The notes beneath the pieces are model-generated. The model saw nothing but the letters and a program-made list of their open reading frames with translations, was not told where the DNA came from and ran no database searches. A stretch of DNA of 6,552 bases from Candidatus Peregrinibacteria bacterium. GTDB lineage: Bacteria > Patescibacteriota > Gracilibacteria > Peribacterales > Peribacteraceae. The stretch lies in NCBI GenBank assembly GCA_030638845.1, contig DAOWDW010000017.1:1-6552 (forward strand). Reading direction: 5' to 3'. Both the position numbers and the translations under genes were made by a program. This document shows positions 1-6,552 of the stretch, piece after piece; the first letter of the stretch is position 1; the number at the start of each line of letters is the position of its first letter.

Positions 1-66
1 AGTGTAATAAAAGCTAATATTGATAGAATGGTTCGCATATTTGGGAGTGTAACAGTGAAGCAGTGA
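1..66 (+). CDS. Possible 3' end of an upstream gene (partial)
   Basis: Frame 1 is open from the window edge to a TGA at 64-66 and would encode the last 21 residues of a protein, including a basic stretch NIDRMVRIFG. The other two plus frames stop within the first 15 bases. The stop codon lies inside the octamer repeat that follows (CAG TGA). No family can be recognised from so short a tail. A minus-strand alternative exists: an ATG at 38-36 reads MRTILSILAFIT off the edge and resembles the start of a signal peptide. I favour the plus strand because the next gene has the same orientation, but this is weak. Confidence 0.3.
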   Translation, partial: SVIKANIDRMVRIFGSVTVKQ

Positions 67-100
67 AGCAGTGAAACAATGAAGCAGTGAAACAATGGAA
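53..100. repeat. Six tandem copies of a degenerate 8-bp unit (consensus CAGTGAAG)
   Basis: The units read CAGTGAAG, CAGTGAAG, CAGTGAAA, CAATGAAG, CAGTGAAA and CAATGGAA, with no spacers. The variation is limited to G/A changes at unit positions 3, 6 and 8. The array ends 30 bases before the chosen ATG of the glycosyltransferase gene and contains the probable stop codon of the preceding gene. The short unit and lack of spacers exclude CRISPR. Slippage would change the distance between the two genes. Confidence 0.85.
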
Positions 101-130
101 TGATGATATATGTGCTGTAGTATATATGTA

Positions 131-865
131 ATGCAAAATCGTATATTATTTCTTGGCGTTCCAATAGATTCTCTAACTCAAAAAGAAGCAATTCAACACA
201 TAAAATCATTATTGTTATTAGATGGACAGCATCATGTGGTAACACCAAATAGTGAGATGATTGTAGAGGCGTCGCGTAATTCGAATTTTCATGATCTTTT
301 AAATAAAACAGAACTAAATCTTCCAGATAGTGCAGGTTTACTTTTCGCTGCGAAGCTTATAGGTCAAAATCTTCCAGAAAGAGTTACAGGTGTAGATACA
401 GTTAGAAAACTATGTGCAGAATTAGATGAATTTAATACTGTTTTTCTATTAGGTGCACAAGATGGGGTTGCTGAGCGTACAGCGGAAGTTTTAATAAGTG
501 AAAATCCAAATTTGCAGATTGTAGGGTGCTTAAGTGGCAGTCCAAAACCAGAAGACGCAGAGCAATTAATTTCAATTATAAATAAATCATCACCAAGTCT
601 TTTGCTTGTTGCATATGGTGCTCCTACACAAGATTTTTGGATTGATAAATATTTAAGTCGAATACCGTCAGTCAAAGTTGCAATGGGAGTTGGTGGAACA
701 TTCGATTTTATTGCAGGAAAAATACGTAGAGCGCCTAAGATTATTCAAAAATTATATTTGGAATGGTTGTGGCGATTGTGCCTAGAGCCACGAAGAATAG
801 GTCGTATATTTACTGCGGTAGTGGTTTTTCCAGTATTAATCATCTTCAGCAGAAATAAGCATTAA
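131..865 (+). CDS. WecG/TagA/CpsF-family glycosyltransferase (GT26)
   Basis: This family transfers a sugar, often N-acetylmannosamine, from a UDP donor to an undecaprenyl-diphosphate-linked sugar on the cytoplasmic face of the membrane, during wall teichoic acid, common-antigen or capsule synthesis. From the ATG at 131 the protein has 244 residues, the usual size. Family signatures appear in order: TPNSEM (T38, N40), LPDSAG with the expected catalytic Asp at D66, ERVTGVD, GAPTQDFW, MGVGGTFDFIAGKIRRAP, and a basic tail EWLWRLCLEPRRIGR followed by a hydrophobic end, the family's membrane-attachment region. LPDS replaces the commoner LPDG. The ATG at 110 would add seven atypical residues (MCCSIYV), so I prefer 131, where MQNRILFLGVPID begins like other members. 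There is no Shine-Dalgarno sequence. Acceptor and exact sugar cannot be told, so no gene symbol is given. Confidence 0.92.
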   Translation: MQNRILFLGVPIDSLTQKEAIQHIKSLLLLDGQHHVVTPNSEMIVEASRNSNFHDLLNKTELNLPDSAGLLFAAKLIGQNLPERVTGVDTVRKLCAELDEFNTVFLLGAQDGVAERTAEVLISENPNLQIVGCLSGSPKPEDAEQLISIINKSSPSLLLVAYGAPTQDFWIDKYLSRIPSVKVAMGVGGTFDFIAGKIRRAPKIIQKLYLEWLWRLCLEPRRIGRIFTAVVVFPVLIIFSRNKH

Positions 866-1179
866 TGTAGTTGTTCTTTTTCTGTTATATACCACTCCGT
901 TTCACCTTTTTCCATCTTAACTAGTAGTACTCCATTTTCTTCGGTGTGTGCTAAAAAATCTCTTGTAGTTTCTGTTTCACGAAGTACTTCTACGTGAGTT
1001 ATTCCTTCATCTGGAAGAAGTAGGAAAATGGCGATTTCGGGTTTTTCTATTAGTGCTCCTTTTATATTTAGCGTTGCTCTTGCAAGTCCAGATACAGCAA
1101 CAATAATGCATATACTAAGTAGTACAGTCCATCCTATTGTTAGTGCATATCGCCCGCGTGAGATTCGTTCTATTTCCAT
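862..1179 (-). CDS. Small single-pass membrane protein of unknown function
   Basis: The product has 105 residues and I do not recognise a family. A short basic N-terminus (MEIERISRGRYALTIGW) leads into one hydrophobic segment at about residues 14-35, then a charged 70-residue domain rich in Glu, Thr and Val with alternating hydrophobic residues (HVEVLRETETTRDF, GVLLVKMEKGETEWYI) that looks like beta strands. The positive-inside rule places the C-terminal domain outside the cytoplasm. The last four bases overlap the end of the convergent glycosyltransferase gene, so no terminator can sit between them. A TATAGT hexamer on the minus strand lies 10 bases upstream of the ATG. The reading frame is plausible because of the membrane segment and the promoter, but its function is open. 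Confidence 0.65.
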   Translation of the reverse strand: MEIERISRGRYALTIGWTVLLSICIIVAVSGLARATLNIKGALIEKPEIAIFLLLPDEGITHVEVLRETETTRDFLAHTEENGVLLVKMEKGETEWYITEKEQLH

Positions 1180-1189
1180 TCAGTAAGAT

Positions 1190-1195
1190 ACTATA
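1190..1195 (-). promoter_or_regulatory. Candidate -10 box (TATAGT) for the small membrane protein gene
   Basis: The minus strand reads TATAGT ten bases upstream of the ATG at 1179. Transcription would start about four bases before the start codon, leaving no room for a ribosome binding site. No good -35 hexamer is seen at the right distance. Confidence 0.4.
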
Positions 1196-1318
1196 CTTGT
1201 TTTGAATCTTAAAAAGTTGCAAATAATAAATTTTATTACCAAATATCAAATTTAGAGTACAAAGTATTTCTTTACCATTGGATTTTAGTTTTTTGCTATG
1301 TGAGTATTTCTTTTTGGG

Positions 1319-1327
1319 TGCTAACAT
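1319..1327 (+). promoter_or_regulatory. Candidate extended -10 (TGCTAACAT) of gpmI
   Basis: A TGN extension precedes TAACAT, which matches the -10 consensus at four of six positions. It ends six bases before the gpmI ATG, so the transcript would begin at or next to the start codon. No Shine-Dalgarno sequence lies in this interval. A -35 box is not evident, which is tolerable for an extended -10 promoter. Confidence 0.4.
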
Positions 1328-1333
1328 AAATTT

Positions 1334-2851
1334 ATGTCAAAAGTCTGTTTAATTATTATAGATGGTTTTGGTGTGGCTCCAGCGGGTCCAGGTAATGCTA
1401 GAAGTCTTGCAAATCTTCCAAACATTACAAAATTAGAACAAGAAGTTCCAAATGTCATCATCGAAGCATCTGGAAATGCTGTTGGGCTTCCAAAGGGTCA
1501 ACAGGGAGCAAGTGAACCAGGGCATTTAACTATTGGGGCGGGTAGAATAGTGTGGCAACCACTTGAAGAGATTAATCGAGAAATATCATCTGGTAAGTTT
1601 TTTGAAAATGATGTTTATGTTAAAGCCTGTAAGCGTGCAGTAGAAAGAGGGGTGCCAGTACATCTTTTTGGAATTTACTCTTATGGAGGAGTACATGGTC
1701 ACATGGAGCATATGCATACCCTTGCAATACTTGCCGAAAAACAGGGGGTTGAAGATATTTATCTCCATCTTATTGGAGATGGAAGAGATGTCCCCAAGAA
1801 ACAGTTTTGTGATGACTATGAAAAACTACAAGCATTTTTAAAAGACCATTTAAAAGTAAAAGCAGTATCTTTAATTGGTAGGTACTACGGAATGGATAGA
1901 GATAAGCAATATAAAGATAGAACTAAACTTGCTTATGATTTATATACTCAAGGAAAAGGAGAAGAAGTAGATAACTTGTGCGAAGGTGCAAAAGCTTGGC
2001 ACAAAAAAGCACCAGAAAAACAGAAGACGGATTATTACATTAAGCCGATAAAAACATCGGATTTTGTATCAATAAAAGAAGAAGATGCTGTTATTGGTGT
2101 CAATTTTAGAATTGATAGAATGTTTCAAATTGTAGATGCCTTAGAGAAGGAAGACTTTTCTGAATTTAATCGTCCAGTGAGAATAAAAGATATAGTTTGC
2201 ACTGGTCCGTATTCAGACCATCTCCCCATTGCGTATCCTGCGCCAAAACTAAAAAATACCTTAACCGAGGTAGTAACAAATGAAGGTAAGAATGTTTTAA
2301 AAATTGCAGAAACAGATAAATGGGCTCATACAACTTTTTTCTTTAATGGTCAGCGTGATGAGGCATTTAGGGGAGAAGATCGTATTATGATTGATTCACC
2401 AAAAGTACCAAATTTTGCTAGTACACCAGAAATGAGTGCAGATGAACTAACTGATAAATTAATAGAGAAAGTTGAAGAAGAAAAATATGAACTAATAGTT
2501 GTTAACTTTGCAAACCCAGATTTAGTTGGGCATGGTGCGAATATAGAAGCTGCGGTTATTGCTTGTGAAACTGTAGATAGAAATATTGGCAGATTACTTC
2601 CTGTACTTAGTAGTCACAATTATGAATGGATAGTGACTGCAGACCACGGAAATATAGAAGATATGCTTTTGCCGGATGGTAAAGTTTCTCCGAGTCATAC
2701 TGCAAATCCTGTTCAAACTTTTGTTAAATCTTCAATTATAAAATCAGATGATGATTTAAGAGAATGCAAAGGACTAAAAGACATTGCTCCGCTTATTCTT
2801 GGCATGATGGAGATAGATATTCCTGAGGAAATGAAATCAATAAAACAATGA
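1334..2851 (+). CDS. gpmI: 2,3-bisphosphoglycerate-independent phosphoglycerate mutase
   Basis: The enzyme interconverts 3- and 2-phosphoglycerate in glycolysis and gluconeogenesis, using two divalent metal ions (usually Mn) and a phosphoserine intermediate. The 505-residue length is typical. The split alkaline-phosphatase-like domain is complete. It has D10 (IIIDGFG) and the phosphorylated serine S60 in GASEPGH, then H121 (GGVHGH), DGRD with R151 and D152, GRYY R183, MDRD R189, NFRIDR R259/R262 and K329. The second metal-site half follows: D396 and H400 (NPDLVGH), D437/H438 (ADHGN) and H455 (SHTANP). Several positions differ from the common forms: GASEPGH for GNSEVGH, YSYGGVHGH for LSDGGVHSH, and FRIDRM for FRPDRA. 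These mark a divergent but apparently functional enzyme. The insertion sequence begins about 80 bases past the stop and leaves the C-terminus intact. Confidence 0.97.
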   Translation: MSKVCLIIIDGFGVAPAGPGNARSLANLPNITKLEQEVPNVIIEASGNAVGLPKGQQGASEPGHLTIGAGRIVWQPLEEINREISSGKFFENDVYVKACKRAVERGVPVHLFGIYSYGGVHGHMEHMHTLAILAEKQGVEDIYLHLIGDGRDVPKKQFCDDYEKLQAFLKDHLKVKAVSLIGRYYGMDRDKQYKDRTKLAYDLYTQGKGEEVDNLCEGAKAWHKKAPEKQKTDYYIKPIKTSDFVSIKEEDAVIGVNFRIDRMFQIVDALEKEDFSEFNRPVRIKDIVCTGPYSDHLPIAYPAPKLKNTLTEVVTNEGKNVLKIAETDKWAHTTFFFNGQRDEAFRGEDRIMIDSPKVPNFASTPEMSADELTDKLIEKVEEEKYELIVVNFANPDLVGHGANIEAAVIACETVDRNIGRLLPVLSSHNYEWIVTADHGNIEDMLLPDGKVSPSHTANPVQTFVKSSIIKSDDDLRECKGLKDIAPLILGMMEIDIPEEMKSIKQ

Positions 2852-2886
2852 AATCAAATAAACGGGTGACCCATCTTAAATCCTAC

Positions 2887-2930
2887 TTGTCGACCGTAGC
2901 TCATAGGGCGAAGGCTGGTTAATCAAGGTT
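2887..2930. repeat. Left part of a REP-like stem-loop split by the insertion sequence
   Basis: TTGTCG-ACC (2887-2895) can pair with GGT-TC-CGACAA after the insertion sequence is removed (2927-2930 joined to 4219-4225), giving a nine-pair stem with a two-base bulge. The loop contains a smaller hairpin, GCTC-ATA-GGGC (2899-2909). The target therefore seems to have been a stem-loop of about 50 bases downstream of gpmI. A REP-type repeat is inferred from this form and from the known taste of some IS110 elements for REP sequences; no second copy lies in this window. Confidence 0.5.
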
Positions 2931-2932
2931 CC

Positions 2933-2938
2933 TATATT
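2933..2938 (+). promoter_or_regulatory. -10 half (TATATT) of a predicted circle-junction promoter
   Basis: TATATT matches the -10 consensus at five of six positions and lies two bases inside the left end. In the integrated state the hexamer at the -35 distance is GAAGGC, which is poor. In an excised circle, TTGCGT from the right end would lie exactly 17 bases upstream. Transcription would then begin near 2945, at the foot of the first RNA stem. Confidence 0.6.
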
Positions 2939-2970
2939 AACCACACACTTAAAGAGTAATCTTTATGTGA

Positions 2971-3030
2971 GTGGGAAGTTGTCGAATCACGGTTGGAACT
3001 TTGGTTCCGAGTCAGAACCTACAATCCCAC
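2971..3030 (+). other. Target-binding hairpin of the bridge RNA
   Basis: The 5' side of the internal loop, 2985-2994, reproduces the left flank 2921-2930 except at one position (C for A). The 3' side, 3011-3019, is complementary to GGTTCCGAC of the restored target with one A-C mismatch. The GGTT and AACC parts of the two guides also pair with each other (2991-2994 with 3016-3019), as expected when both encode the same core. Confidence 0.8.
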
Positions 3031-3117
3031 GATATCTTCATTAAGATGCGGATAATGTAGTTGTGGTCTTGCCACGTATCACATAGGAACCAGCATTGAA
3101 GATATCAATTGTGGGAT
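3024..3117 (+). other. Donor-binding hairpin of the bridge RNA
   Basis: The main stem pairs 3031-3040 with 3097-3106 perfectly. An outer helix pairs 3024-3030 with 3111-3117 across a four-base bulge, and an inner helix pairs 3046-3049 with 3093-3096 beside a five-base bulge. The loop sides carry ATGTAGTT, equal to the right end of the element, and ATAGGAACC, the reverse complement of the left end. Confidence 0.82.
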
Positions 3118-3134
3118 GGATTGACTACCTACTC

Positions 3135-3174
3135 TTTCTCTCTTTCTCTTCTTTTTTCTTCTCTTTCTCTCTTT
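3135..3174. repeat. Perfect 40-base homopyrimidine mirror repeat (H-DNA motif)
   Basis: The tract 3132-3174 is pure C and T. Around a centre between 3154 and 3155, in a run of six T, all 20 positions mirror each other exactly (for example C3151 and C3158, C3138 and C3171, T3135 and T3174). Mirror symmetry in a pyrimidine-purine tract is the classical requirement for an intramolecular triplex. It lies between the bridge RNA and the transposase ATG. Confidence 0.9.
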
Positions 3175-3204
3175 GTTACTTTACCCCTTACCTATGCCAT
3201 AATT

Positions 3205-4149
3205 ATGGAATTCATTGGTATCGATGTAAGCAAAGACACCTTCCACGTTGCCTGGAATGAGGTTGCTAAGGTTAGTGTCTTCGCTAACAATAAAGAAGGA
3301 ATAAAATCCTTCGAGAATAGTTTACACCATAGGCAGTTTAAAAAGGACTCTACAAAGATAGGTCTAGAATCTACTGGTATTTATCATTTACTTATCTGTG
3401 TTCTTCTGACAAAGCATGAATGGAATGTTAATGTCATCAATCCTTATATCACCAGTAAAGCAATCAAAGCTTCTCTGCGTCATGTTAAAACAGATGCAAA
3501 GGATGCTAGAACAATTAGAAAAGTCCTCATAGAAGGACATGGTTATCCTTTTACTGACACATCAGAGATTTTAGAACTTAAAGCTATTTTTAGAGAATAC
3601 AATGCTTTAAAAAAACTTATAGTTAGGTGCAAACACCATATTCATATTCAAAAAATATATCAAAGTACAACAAAGGAGAATACAGAAAGTAGCTTTCCAC
3701 AAATATATGCATATCTCGATGATAATCTTAAACAAATGAAGAAGCGCTTAGAATCAACACAATCCAATACACAGATTCTTCTTCAATCCATTCCAGGCAT
3801 TGGTCCTATTTGTTCTGCAGCTCTCATTGCTTATATTGGAAATATTAATCGCTTCGATTCCCCACAGAAGCTAGTCGCATATATTGGACTAGATTGTAGA
3901 GTTCATCAGAGTGGTACATCTATAAATGGAAAAGGTTTTCTTACTAAACGTGGTAATCCAATTCTTCGTTCATTTCTTTTTAATGCAGCTTATGTTGCAA
4001 GACAATACAATCCAGATCTTAAACGATATTTTGAAAAAAAGACTGGAGAAGGAAAACATTATTATGTTGCAGTCTGTGCTGTTGAACGAAAACTAGTACA
4101 TATTATTTATGCTGTTTGGAAACGAGGAACACCATTTGTAAAAAAATAA
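3205..4149 (+). CDS. IS110-family transposase (DEDD recombinase)
   Basis: This is an RNA-guided recombinase that joins element and target without hydrolysis. From the ATG at 3205 it has 314 residues. The N-terminal RuvC-like domain opens with MEFIGIDVSKD and carries the DEDD set D7, E55 (GLESTG), D97 and D100 (VKTDAKDA). A central helical part follows (about 120-190). The C-terminal Tnp20 domain has SIPGIGPICSAALIAYIG (195-212), LVAYIGLD, and QSGTSINGKGFLTKRG with the probable catalytic serine S236, then NPILRSFLF. The reading frame stays open upstream to a TTG at 3109, but that extension only translates the pyrimidine tract and RNA stem, so I reject it. No Shine-Dalgarno sequence precedes 3205. 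The gene may be read from the same transcript as the bridge RNA. No frameshift or missing residue is seen. Confidence 0.95.
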   Translation: MEFIGIDVSKDTFHVAWNEVAKVSVFANNKEGIKSFENSLHHRQFKKDSTKIGLESTGIYHLLICVLLTKHEWNVNVINPYITSKAIKASLRHVKTDAKDARTIRKVLIEGHGYPFTDTSEILELKAIFREYNALKKLIVRCKHHIHIQKIYQSTTKENTESSFPQIYAYLDDNLKQMKKRLESTQSNTQILLQSIPGIGPICSAALIAYIGNINRFDSPQKLVAYIGLDCRVHQSGTSINGKGFLTKRGNPILRSFLFNAAYVARQYNPDLKRYFEKKTGEGKHYYVAVCAVERKLVHIIYAVWKRGTPFVKK

Positions 4150-4167
4150 TCAAGTAGTATTACATCA

Positions 4168-4196
4168 GAAAAAGCTCAGTTAATCTGGGCTTTTTC
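4168..4196 (+). terminator. Intrinsic terminator at the end of the insertion sequence
   Basis: A stem pairs 4168-4179 (GAAAAAGCTCAG) with 4185-4196, twelve pairs including one G-U, around the loop TTAAT. The 3' arm ends in five T. It lies 18 bases past the transposase stop and just inside the right end, so it would end transposase transcripts before they leave the element. The A and T arms allow it to work in both directions. Confidence 0.8.
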
Positions 4197-4197
4197 C

Positions 4198-4203
4198 TTG
4201 CGT
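4198..4203 (+). promoter_or_regulatory. -35 half (TTGCGT) of a predicted circle-junction promoter
   Basis: This hexamer keeps only the TTG of TTGACA. Its position is what is notable: after joining 4218 to 2931, the spacer to TATATT is 15 plus 2, or 17 bases, the optimum for a housekeeping sigma factor. In the integrated element it has no -10 box at that distance. Confidence 0.5.
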
Positions 4204-4275
4204 TAGATATATGTAGTTCCGACAAAGGGGAATCAATATCCCATATAATTGTTACTTATTTCTTCTTCCCCAATT

Positions 4276-4305
4276 ATATATAACATATGCGCATATGTTA
4301 TATAT
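4276..4305. terminator. 30-bp perfect palindrome followed by a T-rich run
   Basis: Fifteen bases on each side of the centre 4290/4291 pair perfectly (core CATATGCGCATATG). TGTTTTT follows at once on the plus strand. It could be the original terminator of gpmI, now separated from its gene by the insertion sequence. An operator for a dimeric regulator would look alike, so the role is open. Confidence 0.5.
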
Positions 4306-4352
4306 GTTTTTAGCTAGTTTTTAAAAATGAAATGCATAAAACTATCGTTAAA

Positions 4353-4380
4353 TTAGCCCCGCACGTAGTTGCGGGGCTAA
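4353..4380. terminator. GC-rich hairpin, probable terminator
   Basis: TTAGCCCCGCA (4353-4363) pairs perfectly with TGCGGGGCTAA (4370-4380) around the loop CGTAGT. No T-run follows at once on the plus strand; the next is at 4395-4400. On the minus strand the 3' flank is only weakly T-rich. It is the most stable hairpin in the window and most likely blocks read-through into ligA. Confidence 0.55.
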
Positions 4381-4604
4381 CTCTCAATATTTAATTTTTT
4401 ATTAAGATTGATGTTGTTTATTCCAATGAATTTCCTTCATTTATTTCATCCGCGCGAAAGCATCGCGCTCCTAGTATATATTAAATATTTATAGCTTCTT
4501 CAGCTTCTTTATTTTCGCATTTCCTTCATTTTCCTTTATAAGGAAGCTAGGAAAAAGATAAAATAAATTCGAAATTAAAAACTAATGATCAAATGTAAAA
4601 ATAG

Positions 4605-6552
<1,948 letters not shown>

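Larger units (their letters stand above)
2945..3117 (+). ncRNA. Predicted bridge RNA of the IS110 element
   Basis: A bridge RNA holds target and donor DNA together for the recombinase through two internal loops. Three stem structures are visible. The 5' stem-loop pairs 2946-2954 with 2961-2969 (one mismatch, loop AGTAAT). The target hairpin pairs 2971-2976 with 3025-3030 and 2979-2982 with 3021-3024, and is capped by GGAAC-TTTG-GTTCC (2995-3008). The donor hairpin pairs 3031-3040 with 3097-3106 and 3046-3049 with 3093-3096, and is capped by GTGG-TCTTG-CCAC (3063-3075). Target guides are AATCACGGTT (2985-2994) and GTCAGAACC (3011-3019). Donor guides are ATGTAGTT (ending 3062) and ATAGGAACC (3083-3091). 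Each guide matches the flank or end expected of it. The length of about 173 bases is close to that of the IS621 RNA. The exact 3' end is uncertain. Confidence 0.85.
2931..4218 (+). mobile_element. Complete IS110-family insertion sequence with its own bridge RNA
   Basis: The element holds, in order, a left end with a structured RNA, a 40-base mirror repeat, a DEDD transposase and an intrinsic terminator just inside the right end. The boundaries come from the RNA guides. The donor guide ATGTAGTT equals 4211-4218, and the other donor guide is complementary to GGTTCCTAT at 2928-2936. Both ends show GTTCC (2928-2932 and 4216-4220), so a TT or GTT core is present on each side. The element is about 1288 bp if the core is counted once. 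There are no long terminal inverted repeats, as usual in this family. The long noncoding region lies upstream of the transposase, which fits the IS110 group rather than IS1111. All parts look intact, so it may be recent or active. Confidence 0.88.

Noticed and set aside
53..100. CRISPR array
   Set aside because: Units are only 8 bp and have no spacers between them.
110..130. Glycosyltransferase start at ATG 110
   Set aside because: The seven extra residues MCCSIYV fit no family pattern. The start at 131 places T38 and D66 where the family expects them.
364..675. Open reading frame on the minus strand inside the glycosyltransferase gene
   Set aside because: It is the shadow of a well-supported gene and has no recognisable features of its own.
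1115..1327. Open reading frame of 70 codons on the minus strand
   Set aside because: It overlaps the start of the small membrane protein gene in another frame, runs through the AT-rich intergenic region, and shows no protein-like pattern.
1586..1768. Open reading frame on the minus strand inside gpmI
   Set aside because: It is a shadow of gpmI, which has all catalytic residues in its own frame.
2849..2899. TGA read as glycine (alternative genetic code), extending gpmI
   Set aside because: No TGA lies inside any supported gene, and gpmI has a normal length ending at this TGA.
2885..2930. tRNA-like sequence (GTAGCTCATAGGGC resembles a D-arm)
   Set aside because: The following sequence, with or without the insertion, gives no anticodon arm, T-arm or matching acceptor stem of tRNA geometry.
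2917..2942. Inverted repeat GGTTAAT/ATTAACC across the left boundary of the element
   Set aside because: It joins host and element bases and overlaps the -10 box. Since half belongs to the target, it is probably a coincidence of this insertion.
3109..3204. Longer transposase start at TTG 3109
   Set aside because: The added 32 residues only translate the distal RNA stem and the pyrimidine tract (Ser/Leu/Phe-rich). IS110 proteins begin at the GIDVSKD strand, as from the ATG at 3205.
2931..4218. Assignment to the IS1111 subgroup
   Set aside because: That group carries its long noncoding region downstream and has subterminal inverted repeats. Here the structured region is upstream and no such repeats are seen.

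Overview
The window is AT-rich, reads cleanly with the standard bacterial code, and has compact spacing. It carries three recognisable bacterial housekeeping or envelope genes, one unrecognised small membrane protein, and a complete IS110-family insertion sequence. None of the well-placed starts has a Shine-Dalgarno sequence. Instead, -10-like hexamers sit 6 to 10 bases upstream of the ATG of three genes, which points to leaderless mRNAs. Together with a LigA whose NMN-binding domain is divergent, this suggests a streamlined lineage such as Patescibacteria (CPR). That assignment is inference, not proof.

Layout. Positions 1-66 are probably the 3' end of an upstream gene. It runs into six tandem copies of a degenerate 8-bp unit (53-100). 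Next comes a WecG/TagA/CpsF-family glycosyltransferase (131-865). A one-helix membrane protein of unknown function (862-1179, minus strand) meets it tail to tail with a 4-base overlap. Cofactor-independent phosphoglycerate mutase gpmI (1334-2851) follows. The insertion sequence occupies about 2931-4218. An intergenic stretch with a 30-bp perfect palindrome and a GC-rich hairpin leads to ligA (4619 to the window edge, cut before its BRCT domain).

The most interesting part is the insertion sequence. The stretch between its left end and the transposase folds on paper into a short 5' stem-loop plus two large hairpins with internal loops, the architecture of an IS110/IS621 bridge RNA. All four guide segments can be read directly. 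In the first hairpin, AATCACGGTT (2985-2994) matches the left flank AATCAAGGTT (2921-2930) at 9/10 positions. GTCAGAACC (3011-3019) is complementary at 8/9 positions to the restored target GGTTCCGAC. In the second hairpin, ATGTAGTT (3055-3062 region) is identical to the right end of the element (4211-4218), and ATAGGAACC (3083-3091) is the exact reverse complement of the left end (2928-2936). All four agree on one breakpoint with a TT (or GTT) core, so they fix the element boundaries. Joining the ends in a circle would place a TTGCGT hexamer exactly 17 bases from a TATATT hexamer, a junction promoter that would start the RNA at about 2945.

The same element carries a perfect 40-base pyrimidine mirror repeat (3135-3174), a classical triplex (H-DNA) motif, between the RNA and the transposase. 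Its target appears to be a stem-loop of the REP type downstream of gpmI, which the insertion has split.
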